Assembly: GCA_003220475.1 (NCBI GenBank)
Contig: QHSO01000011.1
Location: 1 to 64,000, forward strand
From: Candidatus Rokuibacteriota bacterium
Lineage (GTDB): Bacteria; Methylomirabilota; Methylomirabilia; Rokubacteriales; CSP1-6
Direction of reading: 5' to 3'
DNA: 64,000 nt
The notes beneath the pieces are model-generated. The model ran no database searches, had not been told where the DNA came from, and was given only the letters and a program-made list of their open reading frames with translations. Positions within the stretch are counted from its first letter, which is position 1. Each line of letters begins with the position of its first letter. A program made the position numbers and the translations under genes. Positions 9,051-18,220 of this stretch are shown one piece after another.

Positions 9051-9607
9051 CACGCGGTCTCCAGGCCGACGAGCACCGCGGCCGGCCCGCGGCGTTTTTG
9101 CGCGAGGCGGTAGTATTCCGGGATGAAGCGCACGTCGTCGGGCCCCTCGAGCCTCGCGTGCGGCACGCCGAACAGGTCGAGCAACGGCTCGCAATAGCGC
9201 ACCATCGAGTGACGCGACTCGCGCGGCTCCTTGTCCTTCTCGCGCTGCAGGAGGCCGATCATGTAGAAGATCGGTACGCGACCGTCCATGGCCACGCCGC
9301 GCAGCGTGTTGACCGACGCGTACAGGCCCGCATGCTGGATCATCAGCGCGAACGGCTCGCCGCCCATCCACAACCCCGCCGCGATCGCGTTGGCCTCGTC
9401 CTCCGTCGAGCACGTCAGCACCCGCAGCGTGCGCTCCTTGTCGAGCGCGGCCAGCACGCTCTTCTGGTGCGTGTCCGGAACGCTGAGGATCCAGCCGAGG
9501 TGGTCGTGGCGCGGGCGCACACCCTCGGCGGCGAGCGAGGCGCGTGCCTCGCGAAACGTGTCCTTGAGCGTGTCGATGATGAGCGGCGCGGGAATCGATT
9601 CGGGCAT
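9050..9607 (-). CDS. TPP-dependent decarboxylase subunit (sulfopyruvate decarboxylase alpha-like)
   Basis: MPESIPAPLIIDTLKDTFREA...STEDEANAIAAGLWMGGEPFALMIQHAGLY; TGATG overlap with the beta-like subunit. Confidence 0.82.
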   Translation of the reverse strand: MPESIPAPLIIDTLKDTFREARASLAAEGVRPRHDHLGWILSVPDTHQKSVLAALDKERTLRVLTCSTEDEANAIAAGLWMGGEPFALMIQHAGLYASVNTLRGVAMDGRVPIFYMIGLLQREKDKEPRESRHSMVRYCEPLLDLFGVPHARLEGPDDVRFIPEYYRLAQKRRGPAAVLVGLETA

Positions 9608-9666
9608 CGGGCCCTCCGCAAGCGAAGTGGGCCCGATTCTACCCTGAAACCCGCGCCGCCCCGCCG

Positions 9667-9954
9667 CTACCGCGTGGTGTCTGGGGTGACGACGACTGCG
9701 GGCGGCACCGAATAATAGCCAGGAACGCTCGCCGAGCCGGCCGCGTCGCTGTGCTGGGCCAGCGGCGCATCGGTGTTCGGCGAGACCAGCACCGGCGAGT
9801 CCGGCGACGGCGGCGAAGCCGACCAGACGGGCGATGCCGACGGGTATGCCGACGTGTCCGGGTAGTACGACGTGTCTCTGGTCGCGGTGGACGCGCAGCC
9901 GGCGACCGCTGCCGTCAGCGCGAGCGTAAGAGCGACAAAAAGAAACTTCCTCAT
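9667..9954 (-). CDS. small lipoprotein, hypothetical
   Basis: MRKFLFVALTLALTAAVAGCAS lipobox. Confidence 0.65.
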   Translation of the reverse strand: MRKFLFVALTLALTAAVAGCASTATRDTSYYPDTSAYPSASPVWSASPPSPDSPVLVSPNTDAPLAQHSDAAGSASVPGYYSVPPAVVVTPDTTR

Positions 9955-10059
9955 TGCAAGCACCTCCACGTGGCGACGACGGTGCAGGGTCGGTGCCACC
10001 GCGCGACGCAAAGCGCTCGCGAAAGCTGCGTCGCCATATAGTAGTGGCCGTGGATAGTA

Positions 10060-10569
10060 GTGGCCGTGGAGGTTCGTGATCGCCTCGCCGCGTGGGGCCG
10101 GCGTCCGCGCGCGGAGCGACTGGCGCGGTTGGCGACAACCGCCTCGGAGTTGCCGGCGCGTCTGGCGACCGCGCCGGCGACCGTCCTCACGCGCCGACCC
10201 GCGCCCGACGCCTGGGCGCCGGTCGAGATCGTCTGCCACCTGCGCGATCTCGAAGAATCGTTCCACGAGCGGCTCGCACTCATCCTGACAACCGACGAGC
10301 CGCGATTCCCGACGACGAATCCCGATCGCTGGGCCGCGGAGCGCCAGTATCTGCGTCAGGACACACACGACGCCGCGCGCGCCTTCGCGCGCCGCCGCGC
10401 CGACACGCTGACGGTTCTACGCGGCGTCAACGATGAGGCGTGGACCCGCGCCGGATGGCAGCTCGATTCGCGCGGTCGGCGGACAGTCGACGACTTCCTC
10501 ACGCTCATCGCGTGGCACGACGACAACCACATCGAGCAGCTCGCGCGAGCGCTCGAAGGGCGGCGGTAA
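10060..10569 (+). CDS. DinB-family protein
   Basis: WAPVEIVCHLRDLEESFHERL...FLTLIAWHDDNHIEQLARAL with DinB-type His residues. Confidence 0.85.
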   Translation: MAVEVRDRLAAWGRRPRAERLARLATTASELPARLATAPATVLTRRPAPDAWAPVEIVCHLRDLEESFHERLALILTTDEPRFPTTNPDRWAAERQYLRQDTHDAARAFARRRADTLTVLRGVNDEAWTRAGWQLDSRGRRTVDDFLTLIAWHDDNHIEQLARALEGRR

Positions 10570-10614
10570 TTCGGAGCGCCCCGGCAAAAGCCGAGGCGCT
10601 CCGAGGCCGTCCCG

Positions 10615-11055
10615 CTACGCGGCGCGGGCGTGGGGAACGGTCAGTCGATCGATGATCTCGACGTCGGGACGAAGCCGCGCGGCTTCCTCGCGCGCGACAC
10701 GCAGCACCGTATCGCGCATGGCCCCATCGGGAACCTCGCCGCTGAGCTCGATGATCGCCGGGCCGCGGCCCCACGTCGGCACGTTCGCCGTCGGCGTCAG
10801 GACGAGACCCGCCAACCGCGCGTCACGCATCAGCGCGTCCGAGACCTGCGCCTGCAGATGCACGGCCTCCGCATCGCGCTTGCGCTTGCGATCGTAGAGC
10901 TTGACGGCGATGCCGACGATCACCAGCAGGCCGAGGATGACGAGGAATCCCAGCGCCGCCGAGCCACCGCTCGTCGTCGCCGGTGCGGCCGGCGCAAGGC
11001 CGGTGGCCGGCGCCGTGGCCGAACTTTGCGCCCAGGCAATGCCGAATGTCATCAC
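10615..11055 (-). CDS. single-pass membrane protein, BON-like C-terminal region
   Basis: TM segment LGFLVILGLLVIVGIAVKLYDRKRK then a beta-alpha domain. Confidence 0.55.
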   Translation of the reverse strand: MMTFGIAWAQSSATAPATGLAPAAPATTSGGSAALGFLVILGLLVIVGIAVKLYDRKRKRDAEAVHLQAQVSDALMRDARLAGLVLTPTANVPTWGRGPAIIELSGEVPDGAMRDTVLRVAREEAARLRPDVEIIDRLTVPHARAA

Positions 11056-11142
11056 GGTGCACCCCCTTACGAGGGCCGGACATGCAGCAACCCGGGTGCC
11101 AGAAGACTCGTCGGCACGGCCTTTGCGGCGAGATCACACATC

Positions 11143-11562
11143 ATGCGTGTCATCATCGAAGGCCTCGGCGAAGATCGGGCGTTGAGAACTCTGGTAAACG
11201 GAAAGATCGCGGCGTCGCTCGGGCGGCTGCATGTGCCGGCCACCACGGCGCGCGTGCAGTTCAGCAACGAGACGAGCGCGAAGGGCGGGCCGACCGCGCG
11301 CTGCTCGATCACCGTCGATCTGCCGCGGCGCCCCGAGCTGCATGCGGATGTCACGGGCGAAAGCACACGGCTCGCGTTCGAGCAGGCGTTCGCCATGCTC
11401 GAGCGCCAGATCGAGCGCGATCGCGAGCGGGGCCGCGAGGAGCGGCGGCGGCCCAAGAAGTATTACCTCGCGAAGCGACTGCTCGAGCCGGGCGCGTCCT
11501 CGCAGGAGCCGCCCGCGCGTCCCGTTACCAGCCGGCGGCTCCTCCGACGCCGGACCGCATAG
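11143..11562 (+). CDS. HPF/RaiA-like ribosome-associated protein
   Basis: MRVIIEGLGEDRALRTLVNGKIAASLGRL...TARVQFSNETSAKGGPTARCSITVDLP. Confidence 0.6.
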   Translation: MRVIIEGLGEDRALRTLVNGKIAASLGRLHVPATTARVQFSNETSAKGGPTARCSITVDLPRRPELHADVTGESTRLAFEQAFAMLERQIERDRERGREERRRPKKYYLAKRLLEPGASSQEPPARPVTSRRLLRRRTA

Positions 11563-11637
11563 GCGCTTCGCGCGTGTAGATCCTGCGATCGTTTACGACG
11601 TCCTGCGGCTCGCACTGCCGGTGCTACACTCCGGCGC

Positions 11638-12690
11638 ATGATGAGACGGATCGCAGTCCTCGGTGCGGGCGCCATCGGCTCGGTGGTCGGCGGGATGCTC
11701 ACCAAGGCGGGTCACGACGTGACCCTCGTCGATCAATGGCCCGAGCACGTGCAGGCGATGAAGACCATCGGCCTGCGACTCTCGGGCACGTGCGGCGAGC
11801 ACGTCGTGCCGGTGCGCGCGCTGCATCTGCACGAGCTGCAGTCCGTGGACGCGACGTTCGACGCCGTGTTCCTCGCCGTCAAGAGCTATGACACCGACTG
11901 GGCCGCGCAGCTGGCCGCGCAGTATCTCGAGCCGCGCGACGGCGTCGTCGTCGATTTCCAGAATGGGATCAACGACGAGCGGGTGGCCGCGATCGTCGGC
12001 CGCGAGCGCACGCTCGGCTGCGTCATCGCGATCAGCGCCGGGATATACGAGGCCGGTCACGCGATCCGTACCGACACGGGAGTGGTCGGCTTCTACGTCG
12101 GCGAGCTGGACGGCCGCGACACGCCGCGTGCGCAAGAGTTGGCGCGTGTGCTCGGCGCCGTGGCGCCGACGAAGGTGACCACGAACCTCTGGGGGCAGCG
12201 CTGGTCCAAGCTCGCCGTCAACTGCATGGGCAACGCGCTCGCCGGGCTCTCCGGACTCGGATCCGCCGAGCTGCGGCTCGAGCCGGGACCGCGGCGCGTG
12301 TCGATCCAGCTCGGCGCCGAGGTCGTCCGCGTCGGCCGCGCGCACGGCCACACGATCGAGCCGCTCATCGGCGGCATCGACGCGCAGCGGATCGTGGACG
12401 CGGCCGAAGGCCGTGGCCTCGCCGAGGTTGAGGCCGACCTCGCCGCGGAGGCCAAGCGCCGCACCGGCGGGCGGCCGTCCCTGCTGCAAGACGTCATCAA
12501 GCGACGCCGCACCGAGGTCGATTTCCTGAACGGCCACGTCTCGGCCGAAGGCCGGACGAAGGCCGTGCCCACGCCGTTCAACGACGCGATCGTCGCCGCC
12601 GTGCACGCGCATCCGGTCGGACAGCTCACGCCCAGTCCCAAGCACCTCGAGCCGCTCATCGCCATGCTGCCACCGGCGCAGCGTCCGTGA
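11638..12690 (+). CDS. ketopantoate reductase family (PanE/ApbA) oxidoreductase
   Basis: MRRIAVLGAGAIGSVVGGMLTKAGHDVTLVDQW Rossmann start; 350 aa. Confidence 0.88.
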   Translation: MMRRIAVLGAGAIGSVVGGMLTKAGHDVTLVDQWPEHVQAMKTIGLRLSGTCGEHVVPVRALHLHELQSVDATFDAVFLAVKSYDTDWAAQLAAQYLEPRDGVVVDFQNGINDERVAAIVGRERTLGCVIAISAGIYEAGHAIRTDTGVVGFYVGELDGRDTPRAQELARVLGAVAPTKVTTNLWGQRWSKLAVNCMGNALAGLSGLGSAELRLEPGPRRVSIQLGAEVVRVGRAHGHTIEPLIGGIDAQRIVDAAEGRGLAEVEADLAAEAKRRTGGRPSLLQDVIKRRRTEVDFLNGHVSAEGRTKAVPTPFNDAIVAAVHAHPVGQLTPSPKHLEPLIAMLPPAQRP

Positions 12691-12935
12691 GCGCGACGCA
12701 GACGCGCGTGAACGTCGAAATCCGTCGCTGACTCTTCTGAGGCGATCTTCGCCGGGAGGCCGTGCGCCTCCGCGAGGAGCTGGCCCGCGAGGGCATCACC
12801 GCGCCGATCCGCCTCGGCGGACTCGGTGAGCTGACGGTGAAGGTCGACGGTCGCGCGGTCTTTTCCTACAAGCAGGCCGGCCGTGTGCCGCAGGCGGGGG
12901 AGGTCGCGCGACTGGTGAAGGAGACGAGCCGATGA
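12687..12935 (+). CDS. SelW/Rdx-family protein, putative selenoprotein with two in-frame UGAs (U-x-x-U)
   Basis: Frame from GTG 12687 (alternative GTG 12708): MSATQTRVNVEIRR-U-LF-U-GDLRREAVRLREELAREGITAPIRLGGLGELTVKVDGRAVFSYKQAGRVPQAGEVARLVKETSR*. TGAs at 12729-12731 and 12738-12740. C-terminal VKVDG..VFS...GEV is SelW-like; ATGA overlap with the next gene. Confidence 0.82.
12747..12777 (+). promoter_or_regulatory. candidate bacterial SECIS hairpin for the SelW-like UxxU gene
   Basis: CTTCGC-(CG bulge)-GGAGGC-CGTGC-GCCTCC-GCGAGG: 6 bp + 6 bp stems; loop begins 20 nt after the second UGA (29 nt after the first) with G at loop position 2. Confidence 0.75.
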
Positions 12936-13789
12936 CGACGCTGACGCTGGGCGGCGTGAGCCTCACGCGCGTGATCGAGATCGGGCGTTCGTCGTTTCCG
13001 ACGACGTCGATGCTGCCGGAGTCGACGCCAGAGGCGGTCGCCCGACATCACGGATGGCTCAAGCCTCATTTCTGGGACGAGGCGACGGACGATCTCGGCT
13101 CGTGCATCGGCACCTGGATCGTGCGCACGCCCGAACACCTGGTGCTGATCGACACGGGCGTGGGCAACGACAAGCCGCGCGAGAGCAATCCGATCTGGCA
13201 TCGTCGCGCCGGCACCTTCCTCGACGATCTCGCCGCCGCCGGCGTCAGGCCCGAGCAGGTGGACTACGTCGTGATCACGCACATGCATGTGGATCATGTC
13301 GGCTGGAACACGCGGCTGGTGAATGGCGTGTGGGTCCCGACCTTCCCGAACGCGCGCTATGTGTTCGCCGGCGAGGAGTGGGATTTCTGGAAGCACGAGA
13401 GCGAGCGCGGCGCCGACGAGTACGGGTGTATCGACGACAGCGTGCTGCCGATCGTCGCCGCCGGCCAGGCCCAGCTGGTCGACGCGACGCATCGCATCGA
13501 CGACTGGCTGAAATTCGAGCCGTCGGCCGGCCACACGCCCGGCCACGCATCGGTACGACTGACCACGAGCGCGGGCGACGCCGTGTTTTCCGGCGACCTC
13601 ATGCATCGGGTGGTGCAGGTGGCCGAGCCGCAGTGGTCGAGCCGCTTCTGCTACGACGGCAAGCAGGCCGCGGTCACGCGCCGCGAGTTCGTCGAGCGCC
13701 ACGCCGACACCGGCACGCTCATCCTGGCCGCACACTTCCCGCGGCCGGGGCTGATCGTGCGCGAACGAGAGGGTCTCCGGTTTAGGTAA
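12932..13789 (+). CDS. MBL-fold metallo-hydrolase
   Basis: VLIDTGVGNDK, ITHMHVDHVGWN and FSGDLMH motifs. Confidence 0.92.
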   Translation: MTTLTLGGVSLTRVIEIGRSSFPTTSMLPESTPEAVARHHGWLKPHFWDEATDDLGSCIGTWIVRTPEHLVLIDTGVGNDKPRESNPIWHRRAGTFLDDLAAAGVRPEQVDYVVITHMHVDHVGWNTRLVNGVWVPTFPNARYVFAGEEWDFWKHESERGADEYGCIDDSVLPIVAAGQAQLVDATHRIDDWLKFEPSAGHTPGHASVRLTTSAGDAVFSGDLMHRVVQVAEPQWSSRFCYDGKQAAVTRREFVERHADTGTLILAAHFPRPGLIVREREGLRFR

Positions 13790-13813
13790 GGTGGTCGAGG
13801 AGCGTGGGGGGTT

Positions 13814-13836
13814 GGGGGGCCATGTCGGGGCCCCCC
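13814..13836. terminator. bidirectional terminator-like G/C-run hairpin
   Basis: GGGGGGCC-ATGTCGG-GGCCCCCC followed by ATTTT, between convergent genes. Confidence 0.65.
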
Positions 13837-13840
13837 ATTT

Positions 13841-14032
13841 TCAACAGACCAGCTCGACGCTCGTGACGCGGATCTTGCCCTCGGCGGCGAGCATCAGCAG
13901 CACCGACGTGGCTCCGGCGGGAGAGAGGTTGAGCCGGCGCGCCAGGTCACCCGTCGAGATCGGTCCCTCACGCAAGCACGTCAGGACCTGATCGTCGAGC
14001 TCGCTCCACCACCCGTTCTCCGCCGTCGTCAT
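13841..14032 (-). CDS. small winged-HTH-like protein (63 aa)
   Basis: MTTAENGWWSELDDQVLTCLREGPISTGDLARRLNLSPAGATSVLLMLAAEGKIRV. Confidence 0.65.
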   Translation of the reverse strand: MTTAENGWWSELDDQVLTCLREGPISTGDLARRLNLSPAGATSVLLMLAAEGKIRVTSVELVC

Positions 14033-14179
14033 GCTGGCCTCCGCAGCGGCGCGGAGATCGCAAGGACGATGCCAGACGCCAATGGCGCGTGTTCACGCGC
14101 ATGTCGTGTCGAGGGACATTACGCAGCTGCGTAGCGTACAGGCGGCGAAACGCTCGATGCCCGTGCGCTGGGCACGCGC

Positions 14180-15112
14180 TCAGCGCCGACGCACAAGCGC
14201 GATCAACCGCCGCAGCGCGCGTCGCCAGCGCGCGAACACGGACGTGTCGGTTGCGACGCTGACACCTGCGGTGGGAGCGAACTGTCGGGAAACCGACGTG
14301 GCGAAGGCGGCGATGGCGCGGCTGACGACACCAGGTGCCTCGATCAGGAGCATGTGGCCGGCGCCGTCGACGATTTCGAGCCGCGAGCCGGCGATCATCG
14401 CGTGCAGATCGCGCGACAAGGCCGGTGGCGTGACGCGATCGCGACTGCCGCAGAGAAGCAGCGTCGGCACTCGCACGTCGGCGGCGGTGGCGGTGAGATC
14501 CATCTCGCGCGCGATGGCGACGTCGGCGGCAAGCGTCCGTGGTCGGCACGCGCGCAGCTCCTGCATGCCGAGCGCGACCGCCGCCGGTGAGGCGCCGGCC
14601 GCGAACAGAACGTTCTTCGCGGTCACGAAGAAGAGCGCGCGCCGCACCGCCGCCGGCAGCGATCCCCAGATCCATTGGGCCGAGGTCGAGACTTGCGGCA
14701 GGCGCGCACACGAGGACACCAGCACGAGGCCGCACACCTCGGCCGGGCGTCGCGCTGCGAGCGCGAGCGCCACGGCGCCGCCCAGCGAATGGCCGATCGC
14801 GATCGCCGGCCATGCCCCGAGCGCGTCGATGAGCGCGGCGGTGACGTCGGCGTAGTGAGCGAGGTCCGGCGTCGCGGCGTCCTCGGATTCGCCGTGACCC
14901 GGCAAGTCCAGCGCGAGCACGCGGGCGGTGCCCGCGAGCGCACGGAGCTGATCGGTCCAGTACCGCGCGCTCACCCCCGAGCCGTGCAGGAATACGAGCG
15001 TCGGCGCGGCGTGGCTGCCATCGTTGCACAAGTACGAGACACGCTGTCCCTCGACGGTCAGCGAATTGCGGTGGATCCGGTCATGGCTCGGCATGCGCCA
15101 GAGTGCAAGCAC
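14180..15112 (-). CDS. alpha/beta-fold hydrolase
   Basis: LVFLHGSGVSARYW, AIAIGHSLGGAVALALA, GAGHMLLIEAP. Confidence 0.9.
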   Translation of the reverse strand: MLALWRMPSHDRIHRNSLTVEGQRVSYLCNDGSHAAPTLVFLHGSGVSARYWTDQLRALAGTARVLALDLPGHGESEDAATPDLAHYADVTAALIDALGAWPAIAIGHSLGGAVALALAARRPAEVCGLVLVSSCARLPQVSTSAQWIWGSLPAAVRRALFFVTAKNVLFAAGASPAAVALGMQELRACRPRTLAADVAIAREMDLTATAADVRVPTLLLCGSRDRVTPPALSRDLHAMIAGSRLEIVDGAGHMLLIEAPGVVSRAIAAFATSVSRQFAPTAGVSVATDTSVFARWRRALRRLIALVRRR

Positions 15113-15192
15113 GAGGCGCGCCAGACGCGACGCCGCGCCGTCGAATCAGCAGGTGTTCGGCGCCTGACGCCCTGGCATTCGCCGACTGACGT

Positions 15193-15963
15193 CTATTCGT
15201 CGCCGGCCGGAGCGAGCCACGGACATACGAGCCGCTCGACCAGCGAGACGGCGCCGAAGAGCAGGATCGCCATCAGCGAGAGCAGGATCATCGAGCTGAA
15301 CGCGAGCTCGGTCTTCCAGTAGGACGTGGCCGAGAGGATGACGTAGCCGAGGCCCTTGTCCGAGCCGACGAACTCGCCCACGACCGCGCCGATGACCGCG
15401 AGGGTGATCGCGACCTTCGCGCCGGCGAACATGAACGGCATCGCCATGGGCAGCCGCACCTTCACGAACGTCTTGAACGCGCTCGCGCGGTACGAGCGGC
15501 TCAGATCGAGCAGCTCGGGCGGCGTGGCGGCCAGTCCGGTCGCCGTGTCGACGACGACGGGGAAAAAGGCGACGAGGAACGCGACGACCACCTTCGGGAT
15601 CGCACCGTAGCCCAGCACCAGCAGCAGCACGGGCGCGATGGCGATTTTGGGCACGGATTGAGCGAGCACGATCAGCGGATAGAGCGCGCTGCGGAGCACC
15701 GGCGAGTAGACGATGAGGACAGCGAGCGGCACGCCGACGGCGATCGAGAGCGCGAAGCCGCCGAGCGTCTCGTAGAGTGTGACCCACGCGTGCCCGAGAA
15801 AACGATACCGCCAGTCCCAGCCCTCGACGACGATCGCGGACGGTGCGGGCATGACGAAGCGCGGGACGTGGAAGACGCGCGTGGCCGCCTCCCACACGAG
15901 CAGCGCGCCGACCAGCGTCACCGCCGGGACGAGCCACTCGCCGACCACGCGGCGGCGGATCAT
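15193..15963 (-). CDS. ABC transporter permease (NitT/TauT/SsuC type)
   Basis: 256 aa; ETLGGFALSIAVGVPLAVLI...LVLGYGAIPKVVVAFLVAFFPVVVDTATGL. Confidence 0.9.
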   Translation of the reverse strand: MIRRRVVGEWLVPAVTLVGALLVWEAATRVFHVPRFVMPAPSAIVVEGWDWRYRFLGHAWVTLYETLGGFALSIAVGVPLAVLIVYSPVLRSALYPLIVLAQSVPKIAIAPVLLLVLGYGAIPKVVVAFLVAFFPVVVDTATGLAATPPELLDLSRSYRASAFKTFVKVRLPMAMPFMFAGAKVAITLAVIGAVVGEFVGSDKGLGYVILSATSYWKTELAFSSMILLSLMAILLFGAVSLVERLVCPWLAPAGDE

Positions 15964-16724
15964 CGCTCGGCGCGGCGCGTGAAGATCAGCGCGCGCACCT
16001 CGTCGCTCGCGGCCTTGAACCGCGGATCGAACTCCGTTTCGATCGTGCGCGGGCGCGGCAGGTGCACGTCGAGGATGCGCGCGACGCGGCCGGGCCGCGG
16101 CGTCATCACTACCACGCGGTCGGCCAGCAGGATCGCCTCGGGGATGGAATGCGTGACGAACAGAATCGTCTTGCGTCGCTCCTCCCAGATGCGGAGTAGC
16201 TCCAGGCTCATCTCCTCGCGCGTCATCGCGTCGAGCGCGCCGAAGGGCTCGTCCATCAGCAGGAGGCTCGGATCGGGCAACAACGCGCGGCAGATCGCCA
16301 CGCGCTGCTGCATACCGCCCGACAGCTCGCGTGGATACTTCGTCTCGAAGCCGCTCAGCCCGGTCAGCTCGAGGAGGTCGAGCGCTGGCTTACGGTACTG
16401 GCGCGGCTCGAGGCCCAGCATCTCCACGGAAAAGAGCACGTTGTCGAGGACGGAGCGCCAGGGCAGCAGCACGGGCTGCTGAAAGACGAAGCCGACGTCG
16501 CCAAACGGCTCGCGCACCGGCTCGTCGCGAATCGTGATCGTCCCGCGTGTGGCCGGCGTGAGCCCCGCCACGAGCTTCAGCAGCGTGCTCTTGCCGCATC
16601 CGCTCGGGCCGACGAGCGTCACGAACTCGTTGTTCTGGACGTGCAAGGTCACGTCCTCGACGGCGCGCACGAGATCGCCGCGACGCGTGCGGTAGGTCTT
16701 CCCGACCGCGTCGAGCCGGATCAC
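15960..16724 (-). CDS. ABC transporter ATP-binding protein (NitT/TauT type)
   Basis: GPSGCGKSTLLK Walker A, LSGGMQQRVAICRAL signature; GTG start inside the longer ORF. Confidence 0.9.
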   Translation of the reverse strand: MIRLDAVGKTYRTRRGDLVRAVEDVTLHVQNNEFVTLVGPSGCGKSTLLKLVAGLTPATRGTITIRDEPVREPFGDVGFVFQQPVLLPWRSVLDNVLFSVEMLGLEPRQYRKPALDLLELTGLSGFETKYPRELSGGMQQRVAICRALLPDPSLLLMDEPFGALDAMTREEMSLELLRIWEERRKTILFVTHSIPEAILLADRVVVMTPRPGRVARILDVHLPRPRTIETEFDPRFKAASDEVRALIFTRRAER

Positions 16725-18220
16725 GACCGCGCGGGCGCGGCGTACCGGTCGAACGGCAACGGCGTGGCCACCGCCGCGCGGCACGCCGCGGCGACGTACG
16801 GCGCCAGCCGCGCGGCGAGCGCTCGCGACTCGCCGGAGGCGCGATGCTGGCGCTCGGCGGCCTCCTGCGCCTGCGCGTAAATGCGCGCCTCGTCCACCGT
16901 GGTCACACGTCCGCCCTCGACGACGACGCGGCCGCCGACCAGCACGGTGTCCACGCTCGCGCCCGTCTCCGCGTAGACGAGCGCATTGACGGGATCGGCG
17001 AGCGGACGCAAGAACACCGAGTCGGCGCGCAGCAGCACGAGGTCGGCCTTGCGGCCCGGCGCGATGGCGCCGAGATCGGCCGCCTGACCGAGCACGCGCG
17101 CGCTGCCGGACGTCGCGAGCTGCCAGACCGTTGGCGCGTCGAGCCACCGCCCGGTCTCGTGCGGAAAGCGGATGGTGCTGACCACCGACGCGATGCGCAG
17201 CGCCTCGAAGAGATTCTGGTTGTCGGCGCACACCGAGCCGTCCGTGCCGAGCCCCACGGCCACGCCGCGATCCAGCAGCTCGCGCACGGGCGCGATACCG
17301 CAGCCCAGGCGCAGGTTGCTGCCGGGGTTGTGCGCGATCGCGCCCCCGGCATCGGCAAGCATCTTCATGTCCTCGTCGGACAGCCACACGCCGTGCGCGC
17401 CGACGAAGCCGGGACCGAGGAGCCCGTGCGCCGCGAGTCGCGCGACGATGCTCTTCCCCCAGCGCCGCCGGCTCTCGATGACCTGCACCTTGGACTCGGC
17501 CAGGTGCGTGTGCACGCCGACGCCGTACTCGCTCACCAGCCGACGACACCCATCGAGGAACTCGTCGGTCGCCTGGTTGGGGATCGTCGGCGCCACCGCG
17601 ACGCGCACGCGGCCCTCGGCCGCAGAGTGGAAGCGCCGAATCATCCGCTCCGTCAGCTCGAGCAGCCCTTTGGTCGGCGCCGGGCGGATCGCCTCGACGC
17701 TCGCGCGCAGATCGTCGGGCAGCAGCGAGAGCAGTCCCGGCACCGTCTCGTAGAAGACGACGTCGGCCACCGCGGGCGCGAGCACCACGCGCACGCCGAC
17801 GTCGGTGTACGCGCGCACCGTCGCCTCGAACGCCTCGTCGGTGATCGCCGGCACGGCCATGTAGAGGTCGTACGCCGAGGTGCAGCCGGTTTTGAGCATT
17901 TCGATGGCGCCGATGGCCGCCGACAGGTAGTCGTCCTCGGGCGTCCGGAAGCCGTAGTTCGCCGGCGCGTTGGTCAGAAGATCCTCGAGCGTCCAGTTGC
18001 CGGCGCGCCCGCGCGCGAGGTGACTCGCGGCGTGCGTGTGAGCGTTGCCGAGCCCCGGCAACAGAATGCGGCCCGTCGCATCGAGCACGCGCGCGTCGGC
18101 CGGCGCGGCGAGTGCCGGGCCCACGGCGGCAACGCGATCGCCGTCGATCAGCACATCGGCGCGTGAGAGCGCGGCCGGCGAGCCCGCGAGGACCTGCGCA
18201 CCGCGAATCAGGACCGTCAT
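16721..18220 (-). CDS. amidohydrolase-family protein (TRZ/ATZ / cytosine deaminase-like)
   Basis: LLPGLGNAHTHAASHL, HTHLAESKVQV, HGVWLSDEDM, GLGTDGSVCADNQNLFE. Confidence 0.9.
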   Translation of the reverse strand: MTVLIRGAQVLAGSPAALSRADVLIDGDRVAAVGPALAAPADARVLDATGRILLPGLGNAHTHAASHLARGRAGNWTLEDLLTNAPANYGFRTPEDDYLSAAIGAIEMLKTGCTSAYDLYMAVPAITDEAFEATVRAYTDVGVRVVLAPAVADVVFYETVPGLLSLLPDDLRASVEAIRPAPTKGLLELTERMIRRFHSAAEGRVRVAVAPTIPNQATDEFLDGCRRLVSEYGVGVHTHLAESKVQVIESRRRWGKSIVARLAAHGLLGPGFVGAHGVWLSDEDMKMLADAGGAIAHNPGSNLRLGCGIAPVRELLDRGVAVGLGTDGSVCADNQNLFEALRIASVVSTIRFPHETGRWLDAPTVWQLATSGSARVLGQAADLGAIAPGRKADLVLLRADSVFLRPLADPVNALVYAETGASVDTVLVGGRVVVEGGRVTTVDEARIYAQAQEAAERQHRASGESRALAARLAPYVAAACRAAVATPLPFDRYAAPARS

